NCBI GenBank assembly: GCA_019044685.2
Contig: JAGTXX020000017.1
Location: 589,438 to 653,437 of the forward strand
Length of the DNA: 64,000 nucleotides
Direction of reading: 5' to 3'
Source of the DNA: Nannochloris sp. 'desiccata'
Taxonomy: Eukaryota > Chlorophyta > Trebouxiophyceae > Chlorellales > Chlorellaceae
The notes under the pieces are model-generated. The model saw only the letters and a program-made list of their open reading frames with translations, was not told where the DNA came from and made no database searches. Below, piece after piece: positions 1-11,075 of the stretch. How positions within the stretch are numbered: position 1 is the stretch's first letter; the number at the start of each line of letters is the position of its first letter. The position numbers were made by a program, and so were the translations under genes.

Positions 1-375
1 TGTTAATGTGTAAATTAGTTAATAGATTAGAAGCTTCTATGGTGACCTTACACAGTGGGTCAACAAACAAATCCTGGAGCTTGAAACCGAGAACCCCCTG
101 CAGATCCAGGTATCCTAGGCGCTCCTTATGAGACACTGTGCATGATAATGTGGATAACTATCGAGATAGAAGCAGGGATGAGCCAGGGGGGCAGCATACT
201 ATCTATCGCTCAGTGGGGTTTAAGTCTGATTGAGGTCAAGGCGCTGACGGCGAGCCAGATGAAACCTTAAGAGTGGGTCCTTAATTACTCAAAAGGATGC
301 CATCGCCAATCATAGCAGTAATTACTTATTTAATTCCTTTTAATCTATTTCATTGTGGTAGCCACTGTTGTTTCC
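1..375. other. Upstream region without a recognised gene
   Basis: No coding region could be supported here. The last 100 bases are AT-rich and lead directly into the malate dehydrogenase gene, so this should contain its promoter and 5' UTR. No tRNA, repeat or transposon end was recognised. Confidence 0.5.
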
Positions 376-1596
376 ATGATCGCTTCTGCCAGTATGACCA
401 GGGCTAGCATGGACACTAGAATTGCTTCCTTCAATGGACTTAAGGCCTGCGATCGGGTAGCATCTAGGCGTAATGTGCTCTCTGTTGCTCCCTCTACTGT
501 CAGAACCCGCGCAGACAGGTCTGCCGTAGTTGTTGAGGCCAGAAAGGTGGCAGTTCTTGGCGCAGGTGGAGGCATCGGCCAGCCTTTGTCCCTTCTCTTG
601 AAGATGAATGAGAAGGTTACCGAGCTGGCTCTCTATGATATTGCAAACGTGAAAGGCGTGGCCGCTGATCTCTCCCACTGCAACACCCCCAGCAAGGTAA
701 GACCCAATATTATAAATTGAAGCAAGAAGCAAACAAGATCATATATACCCACTAAGTTATAATCCATGCAATCCCTAACCTGACCTTCTTATCAATTGTA
801 ATAACTCTAGGTATCTGCATATACCGGTCCTGATGAGCTCGCTGGTGCCCTTACTGGTGCTGAATTGGTCATCATTCCCGCCGGCGTGCCCCGTAAGCCA
901 GGAATGACCCGTGACGATCTCTTCAACATCAACGCCGGAATCGTCAAGGCTTTGGCTGAAGGTGTCGCAAAGTATTGCCCTAATGCTATTGTCAACATTA
1001 TTTCCAACCCTGTCAACTCCACCGTCCCCATCACCGCTGAAATCCTCAAGGCGGCTGGTGTCTATGATGCACGCAAGATCATGGGTGTCACTACCCTTGA
1101 TATTGTTCGTGCTAACACCTTTGTTTCTGAGCTCAAGGGTCTCCAAATGAAGGATGTTAATGTGCCTGTTATTGGTGGCCATGCCGGAGAGACCATCTTG
1201 CCTTTGCTCTCCCAAGCTACCCCCAAGGTATCTTTCTCTGACGCTGAGCTTGAGCCCCTTACCGTCCGCATTCAGAACGCTGGTACTGAGGTTGTTGAAG
1301 CCAAGGCTGGTGCTGGATCTGCTACCTTATCTATGGCGTATGCTGCTGCTCGTTTTGCTGAATCTTGCCTCCGTGGATTAGATGGAGAGAAGGATGTCAT
1401 CGAATGCACTTATGTTGAATCCAGTTTGGTTGAAGGTCTTTCTTATTTCAGCAGCAAAGTCCGTTTAGGACCTAATGGCGTTGAAGAGTTCCTTCCTTTG
1501 GGAACTTTGTCTGCCTCTGAACAAAAGGGCATGGAGGTCATGAGGGAGTTGTTGACTAAGAACATCAAGGCTGGTATTGAATTTGCCAACAAATAA
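376..1596 (+). CDS. MDH: NAD-dependent malate dehydrogenase, plastid-targeted
   Basis: Two exons (376-696, 811-1596) joined by a GT-AG intron give 368 residues. The enzyme interconverts malate and oxaloacetate with NAD(H), exporting reducing power from the plastid. Residues 1 to about 48 are rich in Ser, Ala, Arg and Thr with few acidic residues and end in VVVEA before RKVAVLG, as in green-plant transit peptides. The core follows family order: [13 protein letters not shown]-binding loop, the Arg-containing active-site loop in [31 protein letters not shown], and the catalytic His in [11 protein letters not shown] 376 is the first ATG in frame; a few upstream codons are open but begin with GTG. 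No PTS2-like sequence is seen, so a peroxisomal isoform is less likely. A TGTAA signal lies at 1732. Family assignment is firm; plastid location is inferred from the N-terminus. Confidence 0.93.
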
Positions 1597-2067
1597 ATGT
1601 TCATGTTTTAGTTAGGTACTCAACAGAGTTAGCTATCGATTGGCTGCTCCATTTTTTAAGACATTCTTTTTGCGTTGTCGTTGAAGGTTAAAAATTAAAT
1701 AAATTCTTTACCTTGGGTATATTTTGAATTGTGTAATACTGATACTCTTGTTTAAAACAGTTAGGGTCTGGTAGTTTTGTCCTGAGAAGCCCAGGCAAGG
1801 TTTGGAAGAAGCCAACCTGATGGTTGACGGGCGACGCAAGCACACAGGTCAAAGGCAGAGAGTTCTCAAAGAAAGCAGGAATGCCATCAGCTGCTATTTT
1901 GAATTTGATGCCACGTCCAATTCATAAGTAATTCTACTTAATATATTGTTTGAAAACAGCGCGGACTAATTAGCAGCTCTCTGCTTTTGCGATCAGACGA
2001 CAAACTTTAAATCAGGATCGATCAATCTTTTGCCCGATAAAAGGCCCCTCTTGGGTATGCACCGCGC
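1597..2067. other. Intergenic region, MDH 3' UTR and WAPL promoter
   Basis: Tandem intergenic stretch of 471 bp. The MDH 3' UTR with a TGTAA signal at 1732-1736 occupies the first part. The remainder should contain the WAPL promoter. No further gene or repeat was recognised. Confidence 0.5.
1732..1736 (+). terminator. TGTAA polyadenylation signal of MDH
   Basis: TGTAA 136 bp after the MDH stop. This pentamer is the usual chlorophyte polyadenylation signal and recurs after many genes in this window. Confidence 0.5.
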
Positions 2068-4581
2068 ATGGGAAAGGTAAAGCCTGCTCCCCAGGGTGCA
2101 GGAAAGAAGGATTCACAGACCAGCCCGAGTCTCCGAAGGTCTTCCCGTGGAACAATTGCAATAGAAGACAACACCATTGCCGGCACCCCAGATGCTGATC
2201 CTCTCCCAGGCCCCAGCAACTTAGAAAGACGCCGCATAGCAGCTACTTTACCAGGCAGTACCACAGCTTCAGGTATCAAACGACCTCCTCCTACAGGTCG
2301 TAAACTTTCTGCCCTTTCAGCTCATAAAAGGCGACTCCCAACAGACGCCACGCCTGGAAGCATCGCCAGCGCAGGTAGACGTCAATTTAGCAGTCCTCCT
2401 CAGAAAGAAGCGACTAAAACACCCAGCCAAGAACCACAAATGGAAGGAGCGAAATCGCCTCCTATAAAAGGAGCACCCCCGATGACTGTAGCAGAGGTGA
2501 ACTTCTTTATAAAGCGAACTGCCCTATCCGGTTGTCTTCGATTATTTTTATTTTTTTCAAGTTGTTTGCTGTTTAAATTATTTGACTCTAAAGTTGCCTT
2601 TCACTGTATTTTTCTTTACAGGCTCAAGAATTAGGTGAATTAGCTCGTCTTAATGACGACAGTACCTGGGCTTTAGAAGGTCTTTCTTCAGGAAACGGAG
2701 TAGCCAAGCAGACCTCTCTAGCCACGCTCGCCGAAATTTACGCTAGTAGAAGAAACCGTCTTGCACTCCATAGTAGCTCTTTAGGCAACGATTTTTTAAC
2801 TGGGATCGGTACGTTTACTGTAAATCTACCTCGTTAAATTTTGAGAAGTGCTATTTAACCTTTGCAAGTCATATTTCTAATGTAGGTCAACTAAAGATTG
2901 GCGACGATCCAGTGCTCGCCCTAGGTGCTGCTGCTATCTTGCTTTTGACGACCCAAATAGGCGGGGATCCGATGGTATTTGCGAAAGAAGAGATATCTAA
3001 GCTTGTTGTACAAATCCTACAGGTAAGAAGATACTTAGGGTATGACTTTCAAGAAGAAAGTCAATTTTTCTCTCTGCCCCGCCCCGCAGCTCCTGCAGCC
3101 ATAACACCTTACCAACTATTCACTTTTTATAATTTGCTCAGGTTTCATCATCTCTAGCCCCCGGAGCTGTCCCTGCCCCTGCATCACGCATTCTCCGCAT
3201 ATTACATGAAGCCTCCTCCTTAAAAATAGTCCCTCGCGAAGCTTCTTTCAATGCCCCATCTGTCGCTCTCGGCGCTCTTAGCAGTTCTCTCGATCCCCAA
3301 AACTGCCCAGCAGAAATAGACAAGACAAAGCATACTTTGCGTGAAACAGGAGTTCTAAAAGCAGTAGCACAACTTGCTGCTGATCAATCGCAGGCTTTAG
3401 TGGATACCTCCCCTACTATGGAGACTGTGCAGAGCTTGTGGCGATTGGAACGGTGAGAAAAGAAAAGAATCTTTGAAAAATTATTTAAATCACCTAGACT
3501 GCGTGGTTAATTAGGATCCCTTTTTGCTGAAATGAACCTCGGGTATTTTTCGATTTCTTTGTCGCAGTGCATTAGTGGTCCTTGAGCACAGCTGCTTCGC
3601 CCTCACTGAAAATGAAATCCACCTTATTGAGATGGAGGTGTCTCAAGGGGTCCCGCCAATGGTAGTTAGAATGAGCCTAGCCCAGTGGATGGTGCAACAA
3701 ATACAAGCATTAAGCAGACAAACTGTTGTATCTGGATTAAAAAAGGTAAGACAATTAAGATGCATATTTTTTTAGCAGTAAATATATCTTAATAGTTTAA
3801 TATTTATTTCCCTTGACGTTGATTTCATTTATTAATCGTTTCTTTCTTTCTTCCTTTTTCTTTATATCAGGACTGTCTTCGAGGTCTTTTAGCTGTTCTT
3901 ATGAACATCACACACAACAACACGTCTGGATGTGAGAAAATAGTAGCCTTTTCTGCTCTCGAAATAATATCTTATATTTTATCGAAAATCTGCCTTGGGT
4001 CACCTCCTTACATGAGAGGTGTTTTACAAAGCGCTGACGAGCTTAAAGCATGGTTGGATGAATTAAATGGCTGTCTTGGGGTGCTAATTAACTGTGCTGA
4101 AGAGAATAGAGAGAACAGAGTTAGAATGCGTACTATGCCTTTGCTTGGAAGTAGTCAAGAGACGGACAGTGGTGCAGCCACAGCTGGAGGAGGTGCAGAA
4201 TTATCTAGCGGCTTAGTAGGCATTTTAGGTCGGCTTATTAGCACCGTAATGTCTGATTCTAATGATAAAAGTGCCGCTGAAGGAGCTCATGAAAGCTCTC
4301 AGCCAGAGGAAGTGACACTAGATGCCTTACAACATGGTGAAGGGGAAGCTGCGGCATCTATAGTCGAGGTATATGCTGCTATTTTGCTTGGATTCCTTGT
4401 TGAAGGAAATAAAAAGGCTCAAGAAGAAGCGTCAACGGTATTGCCAGGAAACTCAATGGATTGTGTTATCTCTGCAGTGCAAAAATGCTTGCATTTTTAT
4501 GTTACAGCGGGAGCACTCACACAACGTACCGAGGCAAGTTTAAGGGCATTGCTGGCTTCGCTGGTGTCGGATAATGCTTGA
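2068..4581 (+). CDS. WAPL: WAPL cohesin-release factor
   Basis: Six exons (2068-2496, 2622-2808, 2886-3022, 3142-3452, 3568-3745, 3871-4581) join in frame to 650 residues. WAPL opens cohesin rings and removes them from chromatin. The first about 140 residues are Pro/Ser/Arg-rich and look disordered. The WAPL repeat region begins at AQELGELARL, where the pattern ALEGL, then TLAEIYASRRNRLAL, then DDPVLALGAAAILLL matches the plant WAPL start. The C-terminal part has LLAVLMNITHNNTSGCEKI, LGVLINCAEENRENRVR and VEVYAAILLGFLVEGN, all hallmarks of the plant WAPL C-terminus. At 650 residues it is shorter than land-plant WAPL (about 850), mainly in the central linker. The start is the first ATG of a long open exon. 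A cohesin kleisin gene lies about 24 kb downstream. Identity is confident; exon joins were read from splice sites and phase. Confidence 0.85.
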
Positions 4582-4616
4582 TTGGATGTATTTTAGCTGT
4601 TTGATGGTCAATTTAT

Positions 4617-4621
4617 TGTAA
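4617..4621 (+). terminator. TGTAA polyadenylation signal of WAPL
   Basis: TGTAA 36 bp after the WAPL stop codon, in the expected position for a green-algal polyadenylation signal. Confidence 0.5.
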
Positions 4622-4980
4622 CAATATGCGTTTTGAATAGACGTGAAGAATGGTGAGAAGCCTTCAAGTTGGGCCTTGAACACCGTGTTTGTCAACACTG
4701 TTACAGCCCAAAATTTTGCGTGGGAGATGAAAAATCGAGGCTGGGAGGAGCTGGGAGATGGCTGGGAACTGGCATTTAAACGCTCTTTTGATGTATTCCC
4801 GCGTCGCTACTGCTCAACTTTTCCGATTGACCTTTGTGCTCCTTGTCCTGCGCTTCTGCGGCAAAATTTTTGTACAAGGATACTTCTTGCTTTGCATGAT
4901 GGCATCCACATAATGATTTGATTCTTAGTCTTACAATCTCTAGCGGTAGATGATTTAATTGAACAAAAAAAAAAGCTTCA

Positions 4981-4998
4981 GGGAGGGAGGGAGGGAGG
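4981..4998. repeat. GGGA microsatellite
   Basis: Four and a half units of GGGA in tandem just after an A-run and AAGCTTCA. Simple repeat in the convergent intergenic region. Confidence 0.8.
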
Positions 4999-5227
4999 TA
5001 CTTTTATTTTTACGACAGAAATGAAAACAGGCATAAGCCGAAGAACTGAAAAGGAAAGATTATTATTCAAAGTTGGAGGAATATCGATCTTTGAACAGAA
5101 ACAGAAAGCATTAGAAAAGCAAATAAAGAAAGGGGAGGGTATTTATATTCATTTGATGCGCCTTCCCCTACGGCAGTAGTGGCGGCAGGAAAAACTGGGA
5201 GAAGTAAAGAAGGCCATAGCACGTACA

Positions 5228-6035
5228 CTATGGGCTGTCACTAGCATTCTCAGCACTCTCGCTAGCATTGCTGACACTCTCGGGATCGGTCGAAGGAAAC
5301 TTTCCCTCCAATGCAAACAAGAGGTTCTTCGTCGATCTGGCCTCCGAGGCAGCTTGCTCCCTTATTGTGTTGACTTCGAGTCGGTGCATAGATTTAACAA
5401 GCTCGGCCACATCATTGCTGACGCCCTTAATTTCGATGCTCAGCTTATTAAGAAGGCCAAAAAGTGTTCTTACAAACCATAGCAGTGATGGAACGATGAT
5501 GGCAGTTGCTGCCGTAATCATATCGCTGGTTGCCAGGGTGAAAGTCATTGAACCCGCCTGCATTGGAGAGTAACGAGATGCAAGTTACGGAAACTGAATA
5601 GACCGCTAAAGCAAGCCAAGGCATAAAAGAAGTCAATATAATACTTGCCTTTTGGACACTGGCATTGGCAACGCACTTGCAGCTTGCTAAGAATATCAGG
5701 GATCCTACCACCAATCCTAAAATTTTGAAAAGTTGGAAGTGTTTGGGCACAGGAGGCTGCTTCGGTACAGGAGGACGCTGTTTGTCCTCTGATACTACCG
5801 CACTTGCTGTATGGCTCGCGCAGAGACAAAGGTGGCCCGCGAGTGAAACAGGATGGTGCAGCATCAGCCCTCCAAGCAACCTCACCCCTCCTAAATGCCT
5901 CCTGTGAAATAATGATGCATGTCGATGCTTTGAAGCGCATTTATCCTGCAAGCGCAGTGGAATGCGGGAGGTCTGGAAGCCAGGTGCCCTTAATAAAAGC
6001 GCCACATTGCTTGGAACATCTAGCCCGGAGAACAT
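5228..6035 (-). CDS. Small two-membrane-span protein, hypothetical
   Basis: I do not recognise a family. The better supported part is the 3' exon (5558-5228): a hydrophobic span around DMITAATAIIVPSLLWFVR, then a helical stretch (VSNDVAELVKSMHRLE), then an acidic Ser-rich tail. A reading frame upstream (6035 down to 5649) ends with a second hydrophobic span, ILGLVVGSLIFLASC, and joins the 3' exon in frame through a 90-bp intron that starts with GCAAGT and ends with AATGCAG, i.e. a GC-AG intron. The first about 90 codons of the upstream exon are Cys/His/Arg-rich and not convincing as protein, so the true start is uncertain and may be nearer 5800. It converges with WAPL. Confidence 0.35.
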
Positions 6036-6377
6036 CTAGCCCAGCCTCGAGATCCCTGAGCATCCTCTAAATTTTCTTTTGAAGGAAACAAATTTTAAGG
6101 AATGGTTAACTCAACCTTACCGTAAAAATTATGATTTTGGGCTCCCGGAGTCCGGGGAGCAGTCACTGAGTTATTAAAATTTGGGGGGTTTCGAAGCGGG
6201 TAAGCAATATATGCGGTTATAGAAATAGGATTCCACTGTAAATTTAGCGCTTCACTACTGACTAGGTATACTGCAAAATAGCTCGCTAAATTACGAGCAA
6301 ACCGGTCCTTGAGGGCTGGTTGAGAGCATCATCAACATTAACTTATTTTAAAATTTTAGGCATTTTCAACGGCTAAA
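6036..6377. other. Intergenic region upstream of EPL1
   Basis: Divergent intergenic stretch of 342 bp expected to hold promoters of both neighbours. It contains a GC-rich patch (GGCTCCCGGAGTCCGGGGAG, near 6140) with short inverted symmetry. No gene recognised. Confidence 0.45.
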
Positions 6378-8410
6378 ATGGCCCAAAGAAGCTTTAGACA
6401 GCGCCCTTTAGAAGCTACAAAACCTTTAGAACTAGTGAGAGACATTAGTTTCTTGGATACAGCCGATGGACTCCCTCTAGAAATTCTGCAAAATCAGGCT
6501 GCTGTGGAACCAGTTAAAAAGGAGGTAAGCTACTACATATTCATCTGATTTATCCTCAAAACCATATGAATGTTTATTTGTGAAATATTTAGCCGCCATC
6601 TTGGGCCTGGAACCTCGTCACGGTCGCCGATCACTCTGCAATCCCCTTGCCCGGTGGTGGCGGTGGTGAAAGTTACCAAGGCCTAAATTTTTCCACTTGA
6701 TGTCATGGTGGCTAGTATGAAACCCTCTATATGATTAATCTGAAAGTAAATTGTCGCTAATATATTACTTTCCTTGCGCTAACTCTCTTCTTTTATTTCT
6801 TTGCCTACTTTGTCGATGCAGGTTGCCGCCCCTGCAAACCCTGACGAAAAGCCAGTCCCTGGCAAAGAGATCCCCATTCCAGGCGTAACCAAAGTACCTA
6901 CATATGAGATTGAGTACCTCCCTGCATACCGTGAGAAACACACCTACTTACGCGGTAAGGGTGGCACTGATTGGAATGACCCTAGCTTTGTTGAATACGA
7001 TTTAGATTTAGAAGACGAAGGCTGGCTGAAGGAATTTAATGGAGATCAAGAGCGTATAACACCAGAAAAGTTTGAGGCTATGCTGTGGCATTTAGATATT
7101 GCTAATTCAGAGGCAATAGACAAGATGTATGCCTTTCAGGGGGCAGCAGTTGCAGATAGACTCACACCCGAGGTATGTGCTTCAACGGAATTATATTCCA
7201 GACTGGAAGCATTGCAAATGCTGGAAGAAACGTGTCCATCTCGTGACACTATTAGAGTAGCTGTATACGAGTATTGGTTAGCTAAAAGAGCCAAGTTAGG
7301 ACGTCCTTTACTTCGTAAATTGCAAGCCCCTACACCGCTCAATAATCAAGATCCTTATAAAGTATTTAGACCACGCGAAAAGATCCATCGCCCACAAACA
7401 AGACGTCGTCGTGAGAATAATCCTGATTCTTTTGAAAGACTACAGACTATTTCAGATAATATCCGTATGGCGATGCAGTTATTTGAGTTGGTGGTCAAGC
7501 GGGAACGGAAGAAGAGGGATATGACGTATGTAGTGACTGATTGGCAGCAATTACAGATTAAACAGAAATTTAACGCTCGTAATGAACAAGAAACGGTAAG
7601 TTTTATCTTGATCAGCGTTTGTTACAGTGGCAATTCTGCGTTATGACGTATTTTCTAGACCGCCTTGTGCTTACCTGAGAACGTATTTTGACCTTCATAT
7701 CATATCGATATATTTTATTGCAGATTGAGCAAGATTACCAGAATGCAGCGAAAAATAAGGGTCTAAGACGTCCTGTTGGCTTTGAGAAGCTTCCTGAAGC
7801 CGCTCCAGCAGCTACAAATGCTCTGTTGGACTTCCGTAATAAAAAAAATAAAAAGAGGAAGAAGCTCGGTATTGAGGCCCAGCTGCATGCTGTCGCCCAA
7901 CTCCCTCCTCCCCCCGTTCCGCCACAGCCTCAGCTTGTGTGTACTAGTGCAACACAAAGCTTAGATCCTGCTTTTGAGCACGGGAAGTTAAGGGTACCCA
8001 TAGCAAATCAAGAAGGAAGCCGGAAGTGGAGGTCTCGTATCGGTCGCGGTGGTCGGCTTATATTCGATCGTTGCAGACCATTTACATGGGAGCCTTTGGT
8101 AAATGAAGATGAAAATAATGACGTGAAGCCCATCTATGAGCAGCCCAATCCGTATGCTGCCTATTCAGGGAAGAATGACTTGGCCAGTGCAGCTATGGCG
8201 CGGCTCACTGGTCAGGATGGTGGAGGCGCTGCTTCTACAGTACTGAAATTGAAATTGACGCCTGTACAGAATGGGCCGGCGTCTGGTGCAGGCGCACGAG
8301 ACACAGGAGCAGGACCAATGGACGTAGATGGTAAAAAGGAGGGGAAAGAGGCCACGCCACAGCCGGCAAAGCCCTCGAGGGCAAGCTCTCGACAAAAGAT
8401 GGCCAGCTAA
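6378..8410 (+). CDS. EPL1: Enhancer of Polycomb-like protein (NuA4/EPL1 family)
   Basis: Three exons (6378-6524, 6822-7595, 7724-8410) give 535 residues. EPL1 is the scaffold that joins the acetyltransferase module to the NuA4 histone H4/H2A acetylation complex in the nucleus. Family features in order: basic N-terminus MAQRSFRQRPLE, the VPTYEIEYLPAY segment, VEYDLDLEDEGWL, KFEAMLWHLD, then the diagnostic VYEYWLAKRAKLGRPLLRKL and the basic KVFRPREKIHRPQTRRRREN. The C-terminal third is Pro/Ala-rich and probably disordered. Both introns are GT-AG in phase 0. Intron 1 is long for this locus and contains a GC-rich open stretch that could be an alternative end exon (6593-6700). A TGTAA lies 28 bp after the stop. 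Assignment is confident. Confidence 0.88.
6593..6700 (+). other. Possible alternative terminal exon inside EPL1 intron 1
   Basis: Inside the AT-rich first intron there is a sharply GC-richer block preceded by AAATATTTAG, an acceptor-like site. Read in the phase of exon 1 it gives 35 codons (starting PPSWAWNLVTVADHS, with a Gly run) and a TGA. Use of it would yield an 84-residue protein lacking the EPC domain. It could also be chance; only transcripts can tell. Confidence 0.25.
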
Positions 8411-8437
8411 ACCAAAGACTTAAGAAACGGCAAACTA

Positions 8438-8442
8438 TGTAA
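8438..8442 (+). terminator. TGTAA polyadenylation signal of EPL1
   Basis: TGTAA 28 bp past the EPL1 stop, on the coding strand. Confidence 0.4.
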
Positions 8443-8746
8443 ATGTATGTAGTATTGTTGCTAAACTCGTGTATTCAGAATTAACATGCAATGACAACAC
8501 TAATGTAGCAACATAGCCGATGATGCCAATATGTTCACTCACAACTTAATTTCGGTTCAGGAATTCTACCAGTAGCGTCAAATGACCAATGAATGTTCGT
8601 TGATGCATGCCAATCTTGCTGTTCATATGCGCAGACAAGATGTGTGCTTTACGCGTACCAAAATCTGCTCGACTAGGAATACTCGGATTGATGTTTGAAT
8701 GTTTCTCTTGCGCTAATAATTTGCGCTTTTTTCCCGCAATCAATCT

Positions 8747-8751
8747 TTACA
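8747..8751 (-). terminator. TGTAA polyadenylation signal of the DDB1-like gene
   Basis: TTACA on the plus strand, i.e. TGTAA on the coding strand, 74 bp past the stop of the DDB1-like gene. Confidence 0.4.
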
Positions 8752-8824
8752 AAAATTTCTTCAAATCATATGTCTCAAATATTTAATGAACTTATTTTGC
8801 GAGATGGGATTATTCAAAACGCTT

Positions 8825-10666
8825 CTAATGGAGCGTGCGAGACAATTCTTCCACAAACTGCAGAACAGTCTCCGGGTCGATTTCTCCTTTTAACTCCGCG
8901 AAGACGGCTTCGCGACCTTCTACTGGAAGATCCAGAATTTGCTCAACCAGGTCCCCGTCAATAAAGCCTTGGCTGGCTGCTGTATTTTTCGAGAACGGGG
9001 TTTGGAAGGAGCGGTATTCTTTATGCTCCAGGCCGCCAACGCCTGAAATAACTTTGGTCAAGGCAATCTGCACCTTCGCAAGCATTTCATAGTGCTCGAA
9101 GCGTTAACAACATTTAATATGATATTATAAAACGCAATATAAAAACGCGAAAGGAACCCTTCGCACCTGACAAGTTGGGAGTCTCCAAAGCAGCTGCCCA
9201 CGAAGACAAACCCATTATCTAAATAAGAAAGCGTGCTTGCTTGCGATGTTTTCCCCAGGGGCTCCAATTTAAGGGTGTTCACTAAACCATCTGATCCCTC
9301 CAAAACAAGGAGGAAGAGATTACCCAAATAATCGCCAAGAAGGTAGCGGGAGCCGTCGTCACCCACGCTGGCAAACGCCTGCAAAAGCATCAATATAAAT
9401 AGGTTTAACTCCGTTGCAAGGATACAAATCGAGAAGAATGGAATATTTTACAGTCTAGAGCTACCTTAACCATTGTTGGTTTAATGCTTGCGCTGCATAC
9501 CGAACTATCAGAAAGGTATATGGCAGCTTGTTCGCCAATGACCACAGCCCCTGAAGTGTTTCGCACAGGCACGACCAGACTGCTTCCCGAGTCCAAGCAC
9601 GCTTCGCTCCAGGGACCATCACGAAGCTCCTGCGAACATTCATGATAATGTAAAATTTGAATTTAATCAAAAAGATGAAATTAACTCAATAAAATCAGAT
9701 GCGAAATGTAATTCTCAGGTGTTTATCAGTTGCTGCCAGCTCACCTTGTCTTTCACAGACACTTGATATGTCTTAATATGCCTTTGTTCCTTTGTGTCCT
9801 CAAAAAGAACAGCCAAAGTAGGCACGGCACAGCCATGGAGGAACGCCAGGTCCAGCACCTTGAGTTCATCCAGGCGGACATTGAAAGCCTCTTGCAACGC
9901 TCCGTCCACAATAGGAATAATCTGCAAGTGGGAAAGCGAGCACTAAATTAAATATCCCTCTCTAAGTGTTGCAATATACAATTTATCATTTAATAACAAT
10001 CTCTTACTTTAAAATGGCCGTCGTACAAATGAAGTCCGATGAGGCGGCAGTCGGGGTCAATGATGCCAATCTGCCCGGCCTCACAAGGTCTGCCTACTTT
10101 GTCCGCAACATCTCCATGAGCTCTAGTGATAAGCTCTCTTTTGGCTTCATTAAACTCTAACACGCAGAATCTGTAGCGCTCAGTCAGTAAAAACAGCAAA
10201 TCTTTGCGTTCTCCTCGAGGACGAAACAGCTTCACCACCGAGATGCGGCCAAAGATTGGAACATCCAAACAACCCTGTAAAAACAAAGATTCTTAATGGT
10301 TACTTCCACATAATAAACTTGCAATTTCAATTAACAAGATCGTACCTGAAGGCCTTGGGGTGTAAGCTTGTGAATTTCAAGCCTGGTGCTCTTTCTGCAT
10401 GAGAGGGACGAGCGGTGCCCAGGAGGCAACAAATGTTTAGAAGCAGAGTTATCTGATAAGATATTACTCAGCTATCAATTTAACAGGACCATATTGAACC
10501 TAAATAATGAGAATATGGTATTAATATTAAAAAAAGATACTCACGAGATGATTAAATTGAGGTCTTCAGGGGCAGTGAAGTGGCCGACCGCCGAATGAGA
10601 TACACTAGTAGGTTTATGCGCAGTAACGACATAATTATATGCGCAACATGAAGGTATAACCTCCAT
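8825..10666 (-). CDS. DDB1: DDB1 homologue with its central two thirds missing
   Basis: DDB1 is the adaptor of CUL4 ubiquitin ligases and part of the UV-damage sensor. Six 5' exons read in order and in phase: 10666-10545, 10394-10346, 10274-10008, 9921-9745, 9629-9465, 9378-9167. They give [87 protein letters not shown] and [18 protein letters not shown], matching DDB1 residues 1 to about 320. The next homologous sequence (9103-8825) is already the extreme C-terminus: [34 protein letters not shown]. About 700 residues (rest of propeller A, all of B and C) are absent. The donor at 9166 is phase 2, whereas every downstream AG restarts in phase 0, and the C-terminal homology begins mid-exon right after an in-frame TAA. 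The copy as assembled therefore looks broken: a deletion, or an assembly collapse. The start follows the family N-terminus. Confidence 0.8.
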
Positions 10667-11075
10667 TAGATTATTCTTGTCTTTTAGAGAATAAAAGGTA
10701 TGCTTTGGAGTATATACTTTGAAAAGTGTGCTTCTGTGAGTGATCACCCCTGGCTCTGATCGCTTTTCGTGCAAGCGGGGAAGGGGTCCTGGTGACCTGA
10801 TCGTTTTCAAAAGGATTCAACTATATTAAGCGTGTGTGTATTAAGAACTTTGCTGATGTGGGTGCCTTTCATTTGCTTGGGCTTTAATTCCTTGTTTCTA
10901 TCTTTAATCCAAAGAAGGTTTAAGTTTTCTCACTTGAGCTTAAATATGGCACCCTTACACTATCGATCATAATTTTCATTCTCATCGCCATCTCTAATAC
11001 TCGCGCTAGTGCCTAAAAGTGACGACTTCAGGTATATAATCTGTTTCTTAATTTTCATCAAAATTAGCTCTCTTC
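10667..11075. other. Divergent promoter region between DDB1-like and RG-rich genes
   Basis: 409 bp between two outward-facing start codons. The frame of DDB1 exon 1 stays open upstream for about 48 codons without homology to the family, so it is taken as 5' UTR. No gene recognised. Confidence 0.45.

Larger units (their letters stand above)
4582..5227. other. Intergenic region between WAPL and a small membrane-protein gene
   Basis: No gene supported. A 92-codon open frame at 4643-4921 has no recognisable domain and lies directly in the WAPL 3' flank. The stretch carries an A-run near 4964 followed by a short GGGA tandem repeat. The two flanking genes converge here. Confidence 0.5.
8411..8824. 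other. Convergent intergenic region, EPL1 and DDB1-like 3' UTRs
   Basis: Holds the TGTAA of EPL1 at 8438 and, for the opposite gene, TTACA (TGTAA on the minus strand) at 8747-8751, 74 bp beyond its stop. No gene recognised. Confidence 0.5.

Noticed and set aside
4643..4921. 92-codon plus-strand frame after WAPL
   Set aside because: No domain, overlaps the WAPL 3' flank and polyadenylation region, composition Cys/Phe/Arg-heavy as in random frames.
9058..9393. Continuous 111-codon frame across DDB1 exon 6 and the broken region
   Set aside because: Only the first part is DDB1; past the donor at 9166 it is intron sequence and then the C-terminal exon in the wrong frame.
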